Source of the DNA: Catenulispora acidiphila DSM 44928
GTDB taxonomy: Bacteria > Actinomycetota > Actinomycetes > Streptomycetales > Catenulisporaceae
DNA: 64,000 nt
Reading direction: 5' to 3'
NCBI RefSeq assembly: GCF_000024025.1
Contig: NC_013131.1
Span: 372,001 to 436,000, forward strand
Under the pieces are notes generated by a model, which saw nothing but the letters and a program-made list of their open reading frames with translations, was not told the origin of the DNA and searched no databases. This document shows, one piece after another, positions 8,045 through 17,820 of the stretch (the stretch's first letter is position 1; the number at the start of each line of letters is the position of its first letter). A program made the translations under genes and the position numbers.

Positions 8045-9613
8045 TCAGGAACCCTTCACCCGGCTCAGGAAGTTGGCTGTGGCGCGGGTGATGCGCTTGT
8101 CCTGGTAGGTGGGGTGGCCTAGGCCTAGAGGCCAGAGGAATGTGCCCGCTGTGAAGACCCAGGCGCCGCTGGGGGATCGGTAGATGCTGGTGTTCTGGGT
8201 GAAGTTTGTGCCGTTGGAGATGGTGTAGGGCGAGGCGGTCAGGAGTGCCTGTTCCTCTGCCTTGGCTCGGGGCATTGCTTCGAAGAGGCTGTCGGCTTCG
8301 CCGCCGAGGAGGCCGGGGATTTCGTCGCCGTTTGTGAGGCCGGTGCCGCTCCAGAACCAGTGGTCGGCTTCGTGGACGATGAGGGGGTGGCGGCCCTTGA
8401 GGATGCCGCTGTACTGCACTCCCATGAGTTGCTGTTCGGCGCGGGGGTTGCCTTCGCCGGCGCGCCACATGCCAGTGGGAAAGTCTTCGGTGTGGGGGTC
8501 TTCGAAGCCCTTGTAGCAGGACATGGTTCGCGTGTGTTCGTCGTAGCGGACGTGCCAGTAGGCGTTGTTCGCTGTGAGGAACGCTAGGGACGTGCCTGCT
8601 GCGACCGCCTCTTCGGCGTGCCGGTACATGTCGGTCGACCAGTACTCGTCGTGGCCGGCGAAGATCAGGCCGCGGTACTTGGTCGGGTCGATGCGTCCGG
8701 CGTGGAGGTCCAGCCCTGTCGCGTAGCTGAGGTCATAGCCCATGCCCTCGGCCCACTGGATGAAGGACTGTTCGCGGACGAAGCCGTCGGGGAGTCCGTC
8801 GGCGAAGTAGGGGCGCGCGAAGGAGACCTGCGTTGCGCGCGCCGGGTTCGAGATCCAGCCGCGCGCGTCTGTGGAGAACTTCGCCTTGAGGGCAGCGTCG
8901 CTTTCGGCGGCTTCCTTGGTGACGTACCCGTAGTAGACGTTCCGCCCAGTGATGCCGTCACGCGGCCACCAGTTGTACGCCTGCCAGCTCGTCGACGGCA
9001 GCACCACGAGGAAGTCCGCCGACGCCTCGTCATCACGCACTACGAACGGCACGTAGTTCCGGAACCCGTCGGCCTTATCGAGGACAGCTACGTAGGTCCC
9101 TGGCGTCCAGTCCTTAGGGATGTCGAGCGTCCATGCAACGGGCCATTCCAAGGCGATCCGGCCAGTCTCCTGATCCGGCGTCGGTACCGGCTGCGGCGCA
9201 GCGGTCAGCGTCGGCGACACCAGGACGCGGCGAGCCGAGGCGCCGCCGTAGTAGCCGAGGCGGTAGACGGAAACCGTGAAGGACCCCGCGGGCTCCACCG
9301 CGATATGGAAGTCGATAGCTTCCCCGGCCGCCACCGAATCGGTCGACGCGTAGCCCTTGATCTGCCGCTCGTAGTCCGTACCGGGGCGCGACTTGCTCGC
9401 ACCCATGCGCCAGTCCGCAGAACCCGCCTTAGCGTTCTCCGCAGTAATGCGGTTCCCACCGGCCGGGAGAACGGATGCCGGAAGCCCTACTCGCGGATCA
9501 CTGAGCCGCCCCGGCCCGGACTTCAAATGCGTGGCCCGCAGGACGGCGCGCGCGGCCGAAGCCGTGTTGGTCTTCTTGGCCAGATCGCGCAGGAACTTCG
9601 ACGTGCTCGACAT
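8045..9613 (-). CDS. N,N-dimethylformamidase beta-subunit-like protein (second copy)
   Basis: This 522-residue protein shares with the product at 303-1931 the core signatures IKGYAS, VYRLGYYGG, SYATGLDLHAGRIDP, GHDEYW, TANNAYWHVR, the cysteine-containing MSCYKG and the C-terminal GAWVFTAGTF. No clear Tat or Sec signal is visible at the N-terminus (MSSTSKFLRDLAKKT), a difference from the first copy. It is 30 bp after the PIG-V-like gene and appears to be the last member of the PBP-GT87-PIGV operon. That placement suggests an envelope-related role rather than solvent degradation; the substrate is unknown. Confidence 0.85.
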   Translation of the reverse strand: MSSTSKFLRDLAKKTNTASAARAVLRATHLKSGPGRLSDPRVGLPASVLPAGGNRITAENAKAGSADWRMGASKSRPGTDYERQIKGYASTDSVAAGEAIDFHIAVEPAGSFTVSVYRLGYYGGASARRVLVSPTLTAAPQPVPTPDQETGRIALEWPVAWTLDIPKDWTPGTYVAVLDKADGFRNYVPFVVRDDEASADFLVVLPSTSWQAYNWWPRDGITGRNVYYGYVTKEAAESDAALKAKFSTDARGWISNPARATQVSFARPYFADGLPDGFVREQSFIQWAEGMGYDLSYATGLDLHAGRIDPTKYRGLIFAGHDEYWSTDMYRHAEEAVAAGTSLAFLTANNAYWHVRYDEHTRTMSCYKGFEDPHTEDFPTGMWRAGEGNPRAEQQLMGVQYSGILKGRHPLIVHEADHWFWSGTGLTNGDEIPGLLGGEADSLFEAMPRAKAEEQALLTASPYTISNGTNFTQNTSIYRSPSGAWVFTAGTFLWPLGLGHPTYQDKRITRATANFLSRVKGS

Positions 9614-9643
9614 GGGTCGATGGTAGCCGGGGACGGTATGGAT

Positions 9644-10861
9644 TCAGCCCGCCCACTGACCCGACAGGAACAACAACGCCACCCCCACCATGACCGGGGC
9701 GACGCAGCACACGTAGAGCGTCCGCACCATCGGCCGCCGAGCTGCCCACGCGCCGAGCATCGTCCACAGCGGCCACCACAGGAGCATCGCGCGAGGGACG
9801 GACATGAACCAGGTAGTGGTCCCTAGAGCCAACAAAGAGAGAGCCACATATAGAGCCTCTGGCCAGCGGCGCTTAAGGAGGAGAAGCGCAGTGAGCGCGA
9901 GCCCGATGACCACAGCGATCAGTTCCAGCTGAAAGACCCACGCAGTGTGGCCCGCCTGCGTACCGCCAAAGGCAGCCCGCCACGTCTGGTTCCAGGCGGA
10001 TTCCGGGCTCTGGAACGTACGGAACCAACCAGCGGCCTGCGCATGCTGCCACGCAAGCCAGTCCCCGGTCTCGTGGTGCAGGTACACGACATAGGCGATG
10101 ACCGGCAGGGCAGGTATGACAAGCAGCGGCGCCTGGCGCCACTGCCGCCGCTCCCGTCCGGCAAGTATGAACTCCAAGGCGATGGCTGCCGCAAGGAACA
10201 GCCCGTTCACGCGCACCGTGCTCGCGCCCGCCGCAAGGAGCCCCGCAAGCCACCACCGATCCCGCCGTGCCGCTACCCACGCGGAAAAGGCGAACGCCGC
10301 GAACAAGCTCTCGCTATAGCCCGCAGCCAGAAACACCGCCGCCGGTGCGAGAACAAAGAACAGCGTGGCGTTCGCGGCAGCTTGGCCGGCGTCAGCGTCA
10401 GCGTTGGACGCGTCGACCTCGTCCCTCGCCAAACGCCCCAAAGCCATCGTCGCGATCGCCCCCGCCGCCGCCGAGACCACCAATCCGGCAGCGATCCAGT
10501 TCCAGACGACCAGGTGCGCCAACCACATAGCGATCGGGAACCCAGGAAAGAACGCCACATGCCGCGGATCGGTGCCCGCAGCGAAGTACCAATGCTGCGC
10601 GACGCTGGTGAAGATGCCCTCGTCCCAGCGGTCCCACCGAGCTAACAACGAGCCCTGTTTCGTCGGTCCCGCCACGAAAACCCACGCGCTGATCCACGTC
10701 AGCACCGCCATCCCGAGCCGGCTCGCACCCCACAGCGCCAGCGCCGCACGGTCCGTGTCCTCCAGCGCCGGCCGACGCCCGCGCCGAGCCGAAACCGAAG
10801 CCGAAGCCCTGGCCCCCTGTACCTGTTCGGTGCCCTCCGGCTCCGTGTCCCCCGCCGCCAC
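9644..10861 (-). CDS. PIG-V-like GT-C membrane glycosyltransferase
   Basis: This 405-residue polytopic membrane protein has the GT-C pattern of PIG-V-type mannosyltransferases: a conserved loop after the first helix (RWDRWDEGIF, then AFFPGFPI), whose acidic residues are the likely catalytic/metal site, followed by about eight hydrophobic segments. Members use polyprenyl-phosphate sugars at the outer face of the membrane. It is 22 bp downstream of the GT87-like gene and 30 bp upstream of the second dimethylformamidase-like gene. The donor and acceptor are unknown; a wall glycolipid or glycoprotein is the likeliest target. Confidence 0.82.
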   Translation of the reverse strand: MAAGDTEPEGTEQVQGARASASVSARRGRRPALEDTDRAALALWGASRLGMAVLTWISAWVFVAGPTKQGSLLARWDRWDEGIFTSVAQHWYFAAGTDPRHVAFFPGFPIAMWLAHLVVWNWIAAGLVVSAAAGAIATMALGRLARDEVDASNADADAGQAAANATLFFVLAPAAVFLAAGYSESLFAAFAFSAWVAARRDRWWLAGLLAAGASTVRVNGLFLAAAIALEFILAGRERRQWRQAPLLVIPALPVIAYVVYLHHETGDWLAWQHAQAAGWFRTFQSPESAWNQTWRAAFGGTQAGHTAWVFQLELIAVVIGLALTALLLLKRRWPEALYVALSLLALGTTTWFMSVPRAMLLWWPLWTMLGAWAARRPMVRTLYVCCVAPVMVGVALLFLSGQWAG

Positions 10862-10883
10862 CGAGCTCAGACCGTCATCGCGC

Positions 10884-12455
10884 TCAGACCGAGGCGACGA
10901 GTTCGGGTTCGGCGCCGGCTCCGTGTCCGGCGCGGTGCGAGCGCGGCTGCGACCACGCCCACACGTCCGGGCTGTCCGACAGCGCGCCGCCGGCCGGGTC
11001 GTCGTCGATGCCGTCGGCGCGGACCGGGTCGCGGCGCGGGTCGAGGATGTCGCGGATGATCTGCACCATCATGTAGACGATGCCGGCGAGGTGGATCACG
11101 ATCGCCCAGACGTAGAAGTTGTCCGGGAGGCCGCGGGTGTTGCCGTTGCTGGGTCCGGCCTGCCAGACCAGGTAGTACCAGACCGCGACGTAGTAGGCGG
11201 CCTCGCAGATCTGCCAGATCAGGAAGTCGCGCCAGCGCGGTCGGGCCAGCGCCGCGAGCGGGATCAGCCACAGGACGTACTGCGGGGAGTAGACCTTGTT
11301 CAGCAGGATGAACACCGCGACGGTCAGGAACGCCAGCTGGGCGAAGCGCGGACGGCGGCGGGCCATCAGCCCGAGCAGCGCCACGCCGAGCCAGCCGGCC
11401 AGGACCAGCGCGATGATCACCACGTTCTTGTTCGGCGGTTCCCAGCCCCACCAGTGCCGGATCGCGAACCACGGCGAGCCCAGGTCGATCGGGCGGTTGT
11501 CGTTGAAGGTGAAGAAGTACTTCCAGCCCTTGAAGGCCAGGATCATGACCGGGGCGTTCACCACCAGCCAGGTCACCACCGCCGTGCCGGTGGCCTGCGA
11601 CCACTGCCGCATCCGGCCGGCGCGCCAGCACAGCACCAGCAACGGGATCAGCAGGAAGACCGGGTACAGCTTCGTGGCCGAGCCCAGGCCCAGGGCGATG
11701 CCGGCGACCACCGGTTTGTTGCGGGCCCAGGCGAGCATGCCGACCGAGGCCAGGGCCACCGCGATGAGGTCCCAGTTTATGGTTCCGGTTAGAAGCAGCC
11801 CTGGGGCGAGGGCGAACATCGCCGCGTCCCATGGTCTTCGTCCCGCGAGCCCGATCACCGCCAGGACGCAGACGAGCGCGAAGACGATGAGGAACCAGGT
11901 CGTGACGTTGTAGAACCAGCGCACCTGGTCCGGGGTGTCGGCGCCGAGCTTCTGCGCCAGCAGCGCCGCGGTCTCCATCGTCGCGCCGGCCACGACCGGG
12001 TACTCCAGGCCGTAGTTGCCGCTGGCCGGGTCGGACTGCCGGTAGGGCGTCAGGCTCTTGTCGAAGCCGCGGCCGTAGTACATGTACGGCACGTCGGTGT
12101 AGCACAGGTGGTTGTACTGCTGCTTGCCCGTGCCGTTCCACGCCGTGGAGTAGCACGGCGAGCGCTGCGCCACGCCGATGCCGAGGGTGAGCAGCGTGAG
12201 CAGGACCAGAACCCTGGCGACGGTGCGGATCGCGGCGCCGGAGCCCAGCCTGGGCCGCCAGGCGCGCACTCCGAGCGGACCGCCCACGGCGTCCGAGGCG
12301 GCGTTGACCACCGGGTCGTCGAGGGAGGGGGCGACGATGACCGGTGCCGTCGCCGCGCCCCGGCCCGTCGGTTCCGCCGACGGGCCGGGCGCCTGGTCGC
12401 TCACGTCCGAACTCACTTGCACATCGTGCCCTACCGCTCCGTCCCCCGTCTGCAT
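10884..12455 (-). CDS. GT87/DUF2029-type membrane glycosyltransferase
   Basis: The ATG at 12455 is chosen because it lies 20 bp after the PBP stop and removes an Arg/His-rich extension that overlaps the PBP gene. The 523-residue protein has a roughly 90-residue cytoplasmic leader, then ten or more hydrophobic segments. Typical GT87 features are YGLEYPVVAG, the repeated WNWDLIAVALAS-type helices and SPQYVLWLIPL. GT87 enzymes use polyprenyl-phosphate mannose. A homologue next to the class A PBP is conserved in Streptomyces. Operon position implies envelope glycan work alongside the PBP. Confidence 0.87.
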   Translation of the reverse strand: MQTGDGAVGHDVQVSSDVSDQAPGPSAEPTGRGAATAPVIVAPSLDDPVVNAASDAVGGPLGVRAWRPRLGSGAAIRTVARVLVLLTLLTLGIGVAQRSPCYSTAWNGTGKQQYNHLCYTDVPYMYYGRGFDKSLTPYRQSDPASGNYGLEYPVVAGATMETAALLAQKLGADTPDQVRWFYNVTTWFLIVFALVCVLAVIGLAGRRPWDAAMFALAPGLLLTGTINWDLIAVALASVGMLAWARNKPVVAGIALGLGSATKLYPVFLLIPLLVLCWRAGRMRQWSQATGTAVVTWLVVNAPVMILAFKGWKYFFTFNDNRPIDLGSPWFAIRHWWGWEPPNKNVVIIALVLAGWLGVALLGLMARRRPRFAQLAFLTVAVFILLNKVYSPQYVLWLIPLAALARPRWRDFLIWQICEAAYYVAVWYYLVWQAGPSNGNTRGLPDNFYVWAIVIHLAGIVYMMVQIIRDILDPRRDPVRADGIDDDPAGGALSDSPDVWAWSQPRSHRAGHGAGAEPELVASV

Positions 12456-12475
12456 GTCGTTGGAAAGATCCGACG

Positions 12476-15439
12476 TCAGCCCGCGGGCGGGAAACCGCTC
12501 AGGCTCGAGGTGCTGGACGTCGTCGGCGACGTCGTCTGACACCCGGGTTGTTGCGGGTTCCTGCTGCACCTGCTCGACGGCGTGGTCGGGCTGGTGGTCG
12601 GCTGGCCCGGACCGGTGGGGTTCGACGTGCCGGTGCCGGTCGGCTGCTGCTGCGTACTGGTGTCCGTCGAGGTCGGGGGCACCACCACACACTGCTGCGA
12701 CGCCGGGTCGAACACCATCGGCAGGGTGCACAGCGGCGCCTGCGTGGATGTCGTCGGCTTCGTCGGGGTGGGCGTCGGCGTCGGGGTCGGCGTCGGGACG
12801 AACACCGACTGGCAGTTCGCCTCCGAGCCGGTCGGCGTGCCGGGGAGCGAGCCGGAGGCCAGCGTGCCGGGCGCGACCGACTGGTTGGGGAAGCTCGGGA
12901 TGTCGCTGACACCGGAACAGGTCGGCGCGTACGGCGGGAACGGTTTGGCGAAGCCGCTCTTGTTCTTGTCCAGTTCGATCTTCATGAACGCCGACCAGAC
13001 CGTCGTGGGCCAGTCCATACCGTTGATGCGGGTCGATTGATCGTTGTAGCCCAGACCCTTGATCGACTCCAGGGTTCCGTCCGCCGTGGATCTGAAGATC
13101 GCCACCGAGGTCGCCAGGGAGGTGGAGAAGCCGGTGAACCAGGCCGAGTGGTTGCTGTCGGTGGTACCGGTCTTGCCGGCCAGGTTGTAGTTCGCCTCGG
13201 CGGCCAGGGCGGCCGCGTCGTGGTTCGCGTTGGCCGTGCCGCCCTTCTGAAGGACCGACTGCAGCGCGTTGGTGACGCCGGCGGCGGTGTTCACGGACAT
13301 CACCTGCTTGTTGACCCCGCTGTTCGACCGCAGGGCCGGGGGAGTCCAGACGGTCTGCCCGGTGCGCTGGTCGATGATCGCGGTGACCTGCACCGGCTCG
13401 TGCGACACGCCGCCGTTGGCGAAGGCGCCGTAGACGTTGGCCATGCGCATCGGCGTGATCTCGGCGGTGCCCAGGGTCAGCGAGGCGACCTTCAGGAAGT
13501 CGGGGGTGCCGGGCTTGATGCCGAGCTGCTCGGCCATGTTGTAGACCGCGTCCATCCCGACCGCCGGGTCCAGCTCCAGCGCCGCGAACACAGAGTTCAG
13601 CGACATCGCAAGGCCCTGCTTCAGGGTGGTGCTGCCGCCGTTCGGCGGGGCTTCCTCGTCCTCGTTGGGCGGCCAGAACGCGGTCTTGTGCAAGGAGGTG
13701 TCGTAGAAGGTGATCGGCTGCTTCGAGCCCGGCAGGAACAGCGGCTTCTCGTTGGTGCCCGGTTCCTGGCTGTCCAGCGAGAACTTGCCGGACTGCAGCG
13801 CGGTCGCCAGCGTGATCGGCTTGAACGTCGAGCCGACCTGCACGCCGCCTTGCAGCGCGTAGTTGAACGCGTTGGAGCCGTAGTCCTCTTTACCGTCGGT
13901 ACCGGTGTAGAACGACTTCAGCTCGCCGGTGTGCGGATCCACAGACGCGAACGCCAGATGGATGTCGTGGTCGGAGGCGTGTTTCGGGTTCAGCTTCCCG
14001 CCGCCGCCACCGCTGGTCCCGGTCCACAGCGCGTTCGCCGCGGTGACCGAGTCGTTCATCATCACATGGTTGTACGTGGTGACGATCTTGTACCCGCCCT
14101 TGGACAGGTTGTCGATGTTCGCGTACTTCTGCGTCGTCGGGTCGCTGGGGTACTCCTGCATCTGCGCGGCGAGGAACGCCGTCGCGGCGTCCTTCATGTA
14201 CCCGACGTACTGGCCCAGGTTCGGACCCTTGAAGTCGATGACGTTCGGCAGCTTGTTCTCCAGCGGCGCGGTCGTCGTCTTCGGCACGAATCCGTACTGC
14301 GACATGTTCGCCAGGATCGCGTTGTACCGCTTCTCGAAACGGTCGAACGTCTTGGGGTTGTCGGTGCGCGCCTTGCCGTTGGCCAGCGCGGTGGAGAAGT
14401 TGCTGGGGTCGTTGACCAGCGCGGCCAGGAACGCGGCCTCGCCGACGTTGGCGTCGGTCATCTGGTTGATCGGGTGGCCGAAGTAGGCCCGGGAGGCCGC
14501 GTCGATGCCGTAGGCGCCGCGCCCGAACGAGATCTGGTTCAGGTAGCCGAGCAGGATCTGCTGCTTGCTCTCCGTGTGGTTGAGCTTTATGGAGATCATG
14601 ATCTCGTTGACCTTGCGGCCCAGCGTCTGGTCCTGCGACAGGTACGCGTTCTTCACGTACTGCTGGGTGATCGTCGAGCCGCCCTGCGTGCCGCCGCTGC
14701 CGAACAGGTCGTTGAGCGCCGAGCGGGCCACACCGGTGAACGACACGCCGGGGTCGGACCAGAAGGAGTAGTTCTCCGCCGCCACGAACGCGTTCTGGAA
14801 CACCTTCGGGATCGTGTTTATGTCGTTGACCTGGTAGTAGTTCACGCCGATGTTGGCGAACTGCTCTTTGCCGTCGTCATAGGTGTAGTACGTCGGGTTG
14901 CCGGCCGCGATGCTGTTCTTGACCTGCGGGATCTGCGTGCTGGCGTAGACGTACGCCACGCCGCCTATGACCACGAAAAGGAAGCCCAGGAAAATCGACA
15001 GGACCTGCTTGATGGAGGGCATCCAGTGCCGCCACCCGCGCTTGCCGTAGCGCGGGTAGTTGATGAACTTCATCCACCAGTCTTTGGGCGGCAGCCCGTC
15101 CTTGCGGCCGGAGCCGCCCGGGCGTCCGCCGCGGCCCGCGCCGCCGGAGCCGGCCGCGGTGCGCCGTCCCAGCCCGCGCCGTCCGCCGACGGCGACGTCG
15201 GCCGGCTCGGCGCCGTAGCCGTCGTCGTAGGGCTCCTCGCCGTAGCCGCGGTCGTCGTAGGACCCGTACTCGTCGTAGCCGTCGTCGCCGCGGCGGCCCG
15301 CGCCGCGCTTGCCGAACATCCCCGAGAGTTGGTGGGCGAGCCCGTCGAGCTTGTCGGAGAAGCCGCCGCCGCCGGCCGACCGGCGTCCCCGTGATCCGCC
15401 GCCGCCACCTCCGCCGCGCCGACTGCCGTGCTCGCTCAT
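12476..15439 (-). CDS. Class A penicillin-binding protein (bifunctional peptidoglycan synthase)
   Basis: This 987-residue class A PBP has a Gly/Arg/Asp-rich cytoplasmic head (1-120) and one membrane helix (about 143-165). A GT51 glycosyltransferase domain follows, with catalytic Glu in FVAAENYSFW (about 220) and LGYLNQISFGRGAYG. The transpeptidase domain has the SxxK serine in GSTFKP (about 535), SLN and KTGTT (about 754). The C-terminal tail (about 890-987) is Pro/Thr/Ser-rich and probably wall-spanning. It polymerises and cross-links lipid II. It is the first gene of a leftward operon with GT87, PIG-V and dimethylformamidase-like genes; the PadR gene is divergent. Confidence 0.95.
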   Translation of the reverse strand: MSEHGSRRGGGGGGGSRGRRSAGGGGFSDKLDGLAHQLSGMFGKRGAGRRGDDGYDEYGSYDDRGYGEEPYDDGYGAEPADVAVGGRRGLGRRTAAGSGGAGRGGRPGGSGRKDGLPPKDWWMKFINYPRYGKRGWRHWMPSIKQVLSIFLGFLFVVIGGVAYVYASTQIPQVKNSIAAGNPTYYTYDDGKEQFANIGVNYYQVNDINTIPKVFQNAFVAAENYSFWSDPGVSFTGVARSALNDLFGSGGTQGGSTITQQYVKNAYLSQDQTLGRKVNEIMISIKLNHTESKQQILLGYLNQISFGRGAYGIDAASRAYFGHPINQMTDANVGEAAFLAALVNDPSNFSTALANGKARTDNPKTFDRFEKRYNAILANMSQYGFVPKTTTAPLENKLPNVIDFKGPNLGQYVGYMKDAATAFLAAQMQEYPSDPTTQKYANIDNLSKGGYKIVTTYNHVMMNDSVTAANALWTGTSGGGGGKLNPKHASDHDIHLAFASVDPHTGELKSFYTGTDGKEDYGSNAFNYALQGGVQVGSTFKPITLATALQSGKFSLDSQEPGTNEKPLFLPGSKQPITFYDTSLHKTAFWPPNEDEEAPPNGGSTTLKQGLAMSLNSVFAALELDPAVGMDAVYNMAEQLGIKPGTPDFLKVASLTLGTAEITPMRMANVYGAFANGGVSHEPVQVTAIIDQRTGQTVWTPPALRSNSGVNKQVMSVNTAAGVTNALQSVLQKGGTANANHDAAALAAEANYNLAGKTGTTDSNHSAWFTGFSTSLATSVAIFRSTADGTLESIKGLGYNDQSTRINGMDWPTTVWSAFMKIELDKNKSGFAKPFPPYAPTCSGVSDIPSFPNQSVAPGTLASGSLPGTPTGSEANCQSVFVPTPTPTPTPTPTKPTTSTQAPLCTLPMVFDPASQQCVVVPPTSTDTSTQQQPTGTGTSNPTGPGQPTTSPTTPSSRCSRNPQQPGCQTTSPTTSSTSSLSGFPPAG

Positions 15440-15713
15440 ACCTCGGTCCGCCTCACCTGAGTCCTCTGTGGAGCCACGCTTGCCGCACGCCCCCCTGCCC
15501 GCCGGCGGACGGCGGGTGAGACCGCCATGCCCCGGCTTGCTTGCGGAGACGCCCGGAACCGGTCAGCCGGTTGCGATCCCGTCCCGCCCCGGACGCGCTA
15601 CCGGCACAGGGTACGCCACGGACCCATGGCGTCCGCGCGACTGTTGACGTTGTGTCCGTTTCGCCCCGTTCACCTGGGGACTTGTGCGGGGCGGCCGACA
15701 CCCGCTAACGTCT

Positions 15714-15775
15714 CGATGTATCGGAGCGATACATCGAGCGGCTGTATCGAGTTGGTGTATCCGCCCGATGTATCG
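15714..15775. promoter_or_regulatory. PadR-type operator: perfect CGATGTATCG palindrome plus extra half-sites
   Basis: CGATGTATCG (15714-15723) and its exact reverse complement CGATACATCG (15727-15736) form a perfect dyad with a 3-bp spacer. CGATGTATCG recurs at 15766-15775, and partial GTATCG/GTATCC copies lie between. PadR regulators commonly bind ATGT...ACAT dyads, which this contains. It stands 60-120 bp before the padR start in the 397-bp gap between the divergent PBP and padR genes, so autoregulation, perhaps with effects on ino1 or the PBP, is likely. Confidence 0.7.
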
Positions 15776-15836
15776 GAGGAGACGGCGGCGTACGCAACCG
15801 TACGGCGAGCACGGTCGGCAAGGAAAGGAGCACCCG

Positions 15837-16442
15837 GTGGCGAAGCGGTCCCAGATCCTGGAACTGGCCGTCCTCGGCCTGCTCCACGAGCACCCGATGC
15901 ACGGCTATGAGCTGCGCCGCCAGCTCAACGTGCAGCTCGGCGCCTTCCGCGCGCTGTCCTACGGGACGCTGTACCCCTGTCTGAAGGACCTGGTCGCCCG
16001 AGGCTGGATCGCCGAGGACGACACCCAGACGGCCAACGTCGCCGCCTCGCGCCGCGCCAAGATCAGCTACAAGCTGACCGCGGAGGGCAAGGAGCGGTTC
16101 CAGGAGCTCATGACGACCTCCGGTTCGGCGGCCTGGGAGGACGACAACTTCGGCGTCCACTTCGCGTTCTTCGGACGGACCAACGCCGGCGTCCGGATCC
16201 GCATCCTCGAAGGGCGGCGCAGCCGTCTGGAGGAGCGGATGGAGGCGGTGCGCACCTCGCTCGCCCGCAGCCGCGACCGGCTGGACTCCTACACCCTGGA
16301 GCTTCAGCGGCACGGCTTGGAGAGCACCGAGCGCGAGGTCAGATGGCTCAACGAGCTCATCAGGACCGAGCACGAGCAGGCGTTCCCGGCGCCACCGCAG
16401 CAGCAACCCCAGCAAGGCTCCCCGGAGCCCCGGCCCTCCTAG
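15837..16442 (+). CDS. PadR family transcriptional regulator
   Basis: The GTG at 15837 is preferred: AAGGAAAGGAG lies just upstream and the protein then begins [16 protein letters not shown], the family N-terminus. The 201-residue product has the PadR winged helix ([41 protein letters not shown]) and a long helical C-terminal dimerisation region rich in Arg/Glu (120-190), making it a long (subfamily 1-like) PadR. A PadR gene next to ino1 is a conserved actinobacterial arrangement. The operator at 15714-15775 is its probable target. The inducer is unknown. Confidence 0.92.
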   Translation: MAKRSQILELAVLGLLHEHPMHGYELRRQLNVQLGAFRALSYGTLYPCLKDLVARGWIAEDDTQTANVAASRRAKISYKLTAEGKERFQELMTTSGSAAWEDDNFGVHFAFFGRTNAGVRIRILEGRRSRLEERMEAVRTSLARSRDRLDSYTLELQRHGLESTEREVRWLNELIRTEHEQAFPAPPQQQPQQGSPEPRPS

Positions 16443-16573
16443 CGCCCCAGGCGCGGCGGAGGTCACACCGCGAGGCCCGGCCGGAGCCGGCCGGCCACTG
16501 TCCCCATTTCCATGAAGCAGAAGAAGAACGCGCCCGTTTCCCCCGGGTGCGGAAGATGAAGGAGAAACCGTCC

Positions 16574-17653
16574 ATGGGTTCGGTTCGAGTAGCGATCATC
16601 GGCGTCGGTAACTGCGCCGCCTCGCTGGTGCAGGGCGTCGAGTACTACAAGGACGCCGACCCCAACGCCAAGGTCCCCGGCCTGATGCACGTCCAGTTCG
16701 GCGACTACCACGTCTCCGACCTGGAGTTCGTCGCCGCCTTCGACGTCGACGCCAAGAAGGTCGGGCTGGACCTGGCCGACGCCATCGGCGCCAGCGAGAA
16801 CAACACCATCAAGATCGCCGACGTCCCGCCGACCGGCGTGGTCGTGCAGCGCGGCCACACCAACGACGGCCTGGGCAAGTACTACCGCCAGACCATCGTG
16901 GAGTCCGACGCCGAGCCGGTCGACATGGTCGCCGCGCTGAAGGCCGCCAAGGCCGACGTCGTCGTGTGCTACCTGCCGGTGGGCTCGCAGTCCGCCGTCG
17001 AGTACTACGCGCAGGTCGCGATCGACGCCAAGGTGGCGTTCGTCAACGCGCTGCCGGTGTTCATCGCCGGGACCAAGGCCTGGGCGGACAAGTTCGAGGC
17101 CGCGGGCGTCCCGATCGTGGGCGACGACATCAAGTCCCAGGTCGGCGCGACCATCACGCACCGCGTGCTGGCCAAGCTGTTCGAGGACCGCGGCGTGGTG
17201 CTGGACCGCACCATGCAGCTGAACGTCGGCGGCAACATGGACTTCATGAACATGCTCGAGCGCGAGCGCCTGGAGTCCAAGAAGATCTCCAAGACCCAGG
17301 CCGTCACCTCGCAGCTGTCCCACGACCTCGGCGCCGGCAACGTGCACATCGGCCCGTCGGACTACGTGGCCTGGCTCGACGACCGCAAGTGGGCCTACGT
17401 GCGCCTCGAGGGCCGCGCGTTCGGCGACGTCCCGCTGAACCTGGAGTACAAGCTCGAGGTCTGGGACTCCCCGAACTCCGCCGGCGTCATCATCGACGCG
17501 GTGCGCTGCGCCAAGATCGCGCTGGACCGCGGTATCGGCGGCCCGATCCTGTCGGCCTCGTCCTACTTCATGAAGTCCCCGCCGGTGCAGTACTTCGACG
17601 ACGAGGCGCGCGACGCCGTCGAGGCCTTCATCAAGGGTGAAGTCGAGCGCTGA
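16574..17653 (+). CDS. ino1: Inositol-3-phosphate synthase
   Basis: This 359-residue protein opens with the NAD-binding motif [16 protein letters not shown] and has the family blocks [52 protein letters not shown] and the catalytic-region [20 protein letters not shown]. It isomerises glucose-6-phosphate to inositol-3-phosphate, the source of phosphatidylinositol and mycothiol in actinobacteria. The ATG at 16574 has an AAGGAG site about 10 bases upstream. It lies 131 bp after padR and is likely controlled by it. Confidence 0.96.
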   Translation: MGSVRVAIIGVGNCAASLVQGVEYYKDADPNAKVPGLMHVQFGDYHVSDLEFVAAFDVDAKKVGLDLADAIGASENNTIKIADVPPTGVVVQRGHTNDGLGKYYRQTIVESDAEPVDMVAALKAAKADVVVCYLPVGSQSAVEYYAQVAIDAKVAFVNALPVFIAGTKAWADKFEAAGVPIVGDDIKSQVGATITHRVLAKLFEDRGVVLDRTMQLNVGGNMDFMNMLERERLESKKISKTQAVTSQLSHDLGAGNVHIGPSDYVAWLDDRKWAYVRLEGRAFGDVPLNLEYKLEVWDSPNSAGVIIDAVRCAKIALDRGIGGPILSASSYFMKSPPVQYFDDEARDAVEAFIKGEVER

Positions 17654-17746
17654 GTCCCTGCTCGGACAAGGGGTCTGCAGCACATGCGACCAGCACTTGT
17701 CCAGTCGTCTAGACCATAGGCCGTAGACGATTTACGCCTCAAAATA

Positions 17747-17776
17747 CTGCCCCGGGCCTGCTCAGGTCCGGGGCAG
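17747..17776 (+). terminator. Hairpin downstream of ino1
   Basis: CTGCCCCGG (17747-17755) pairs with CCGGGGCAG (17768-17776). The hairpin follows an A-rich stretch, but only TTCG follows it, so the T-tract is weak. It sits between ino1 and the next promoter region and probably ends the padR-ino1 unit. Confidence 0.55.
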
Positions 17777-17820
17777 TTCGCGTAGGCTCCCGGAGGCATT
17801 GAATACGCAAGGAGTCTTAC

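Noticed and set aside
7741-8091. Pro/Asn/Thr-rich frame over the tandem array
   Set aside because: A reading of the repeat DNA, not a protein; no start signal.
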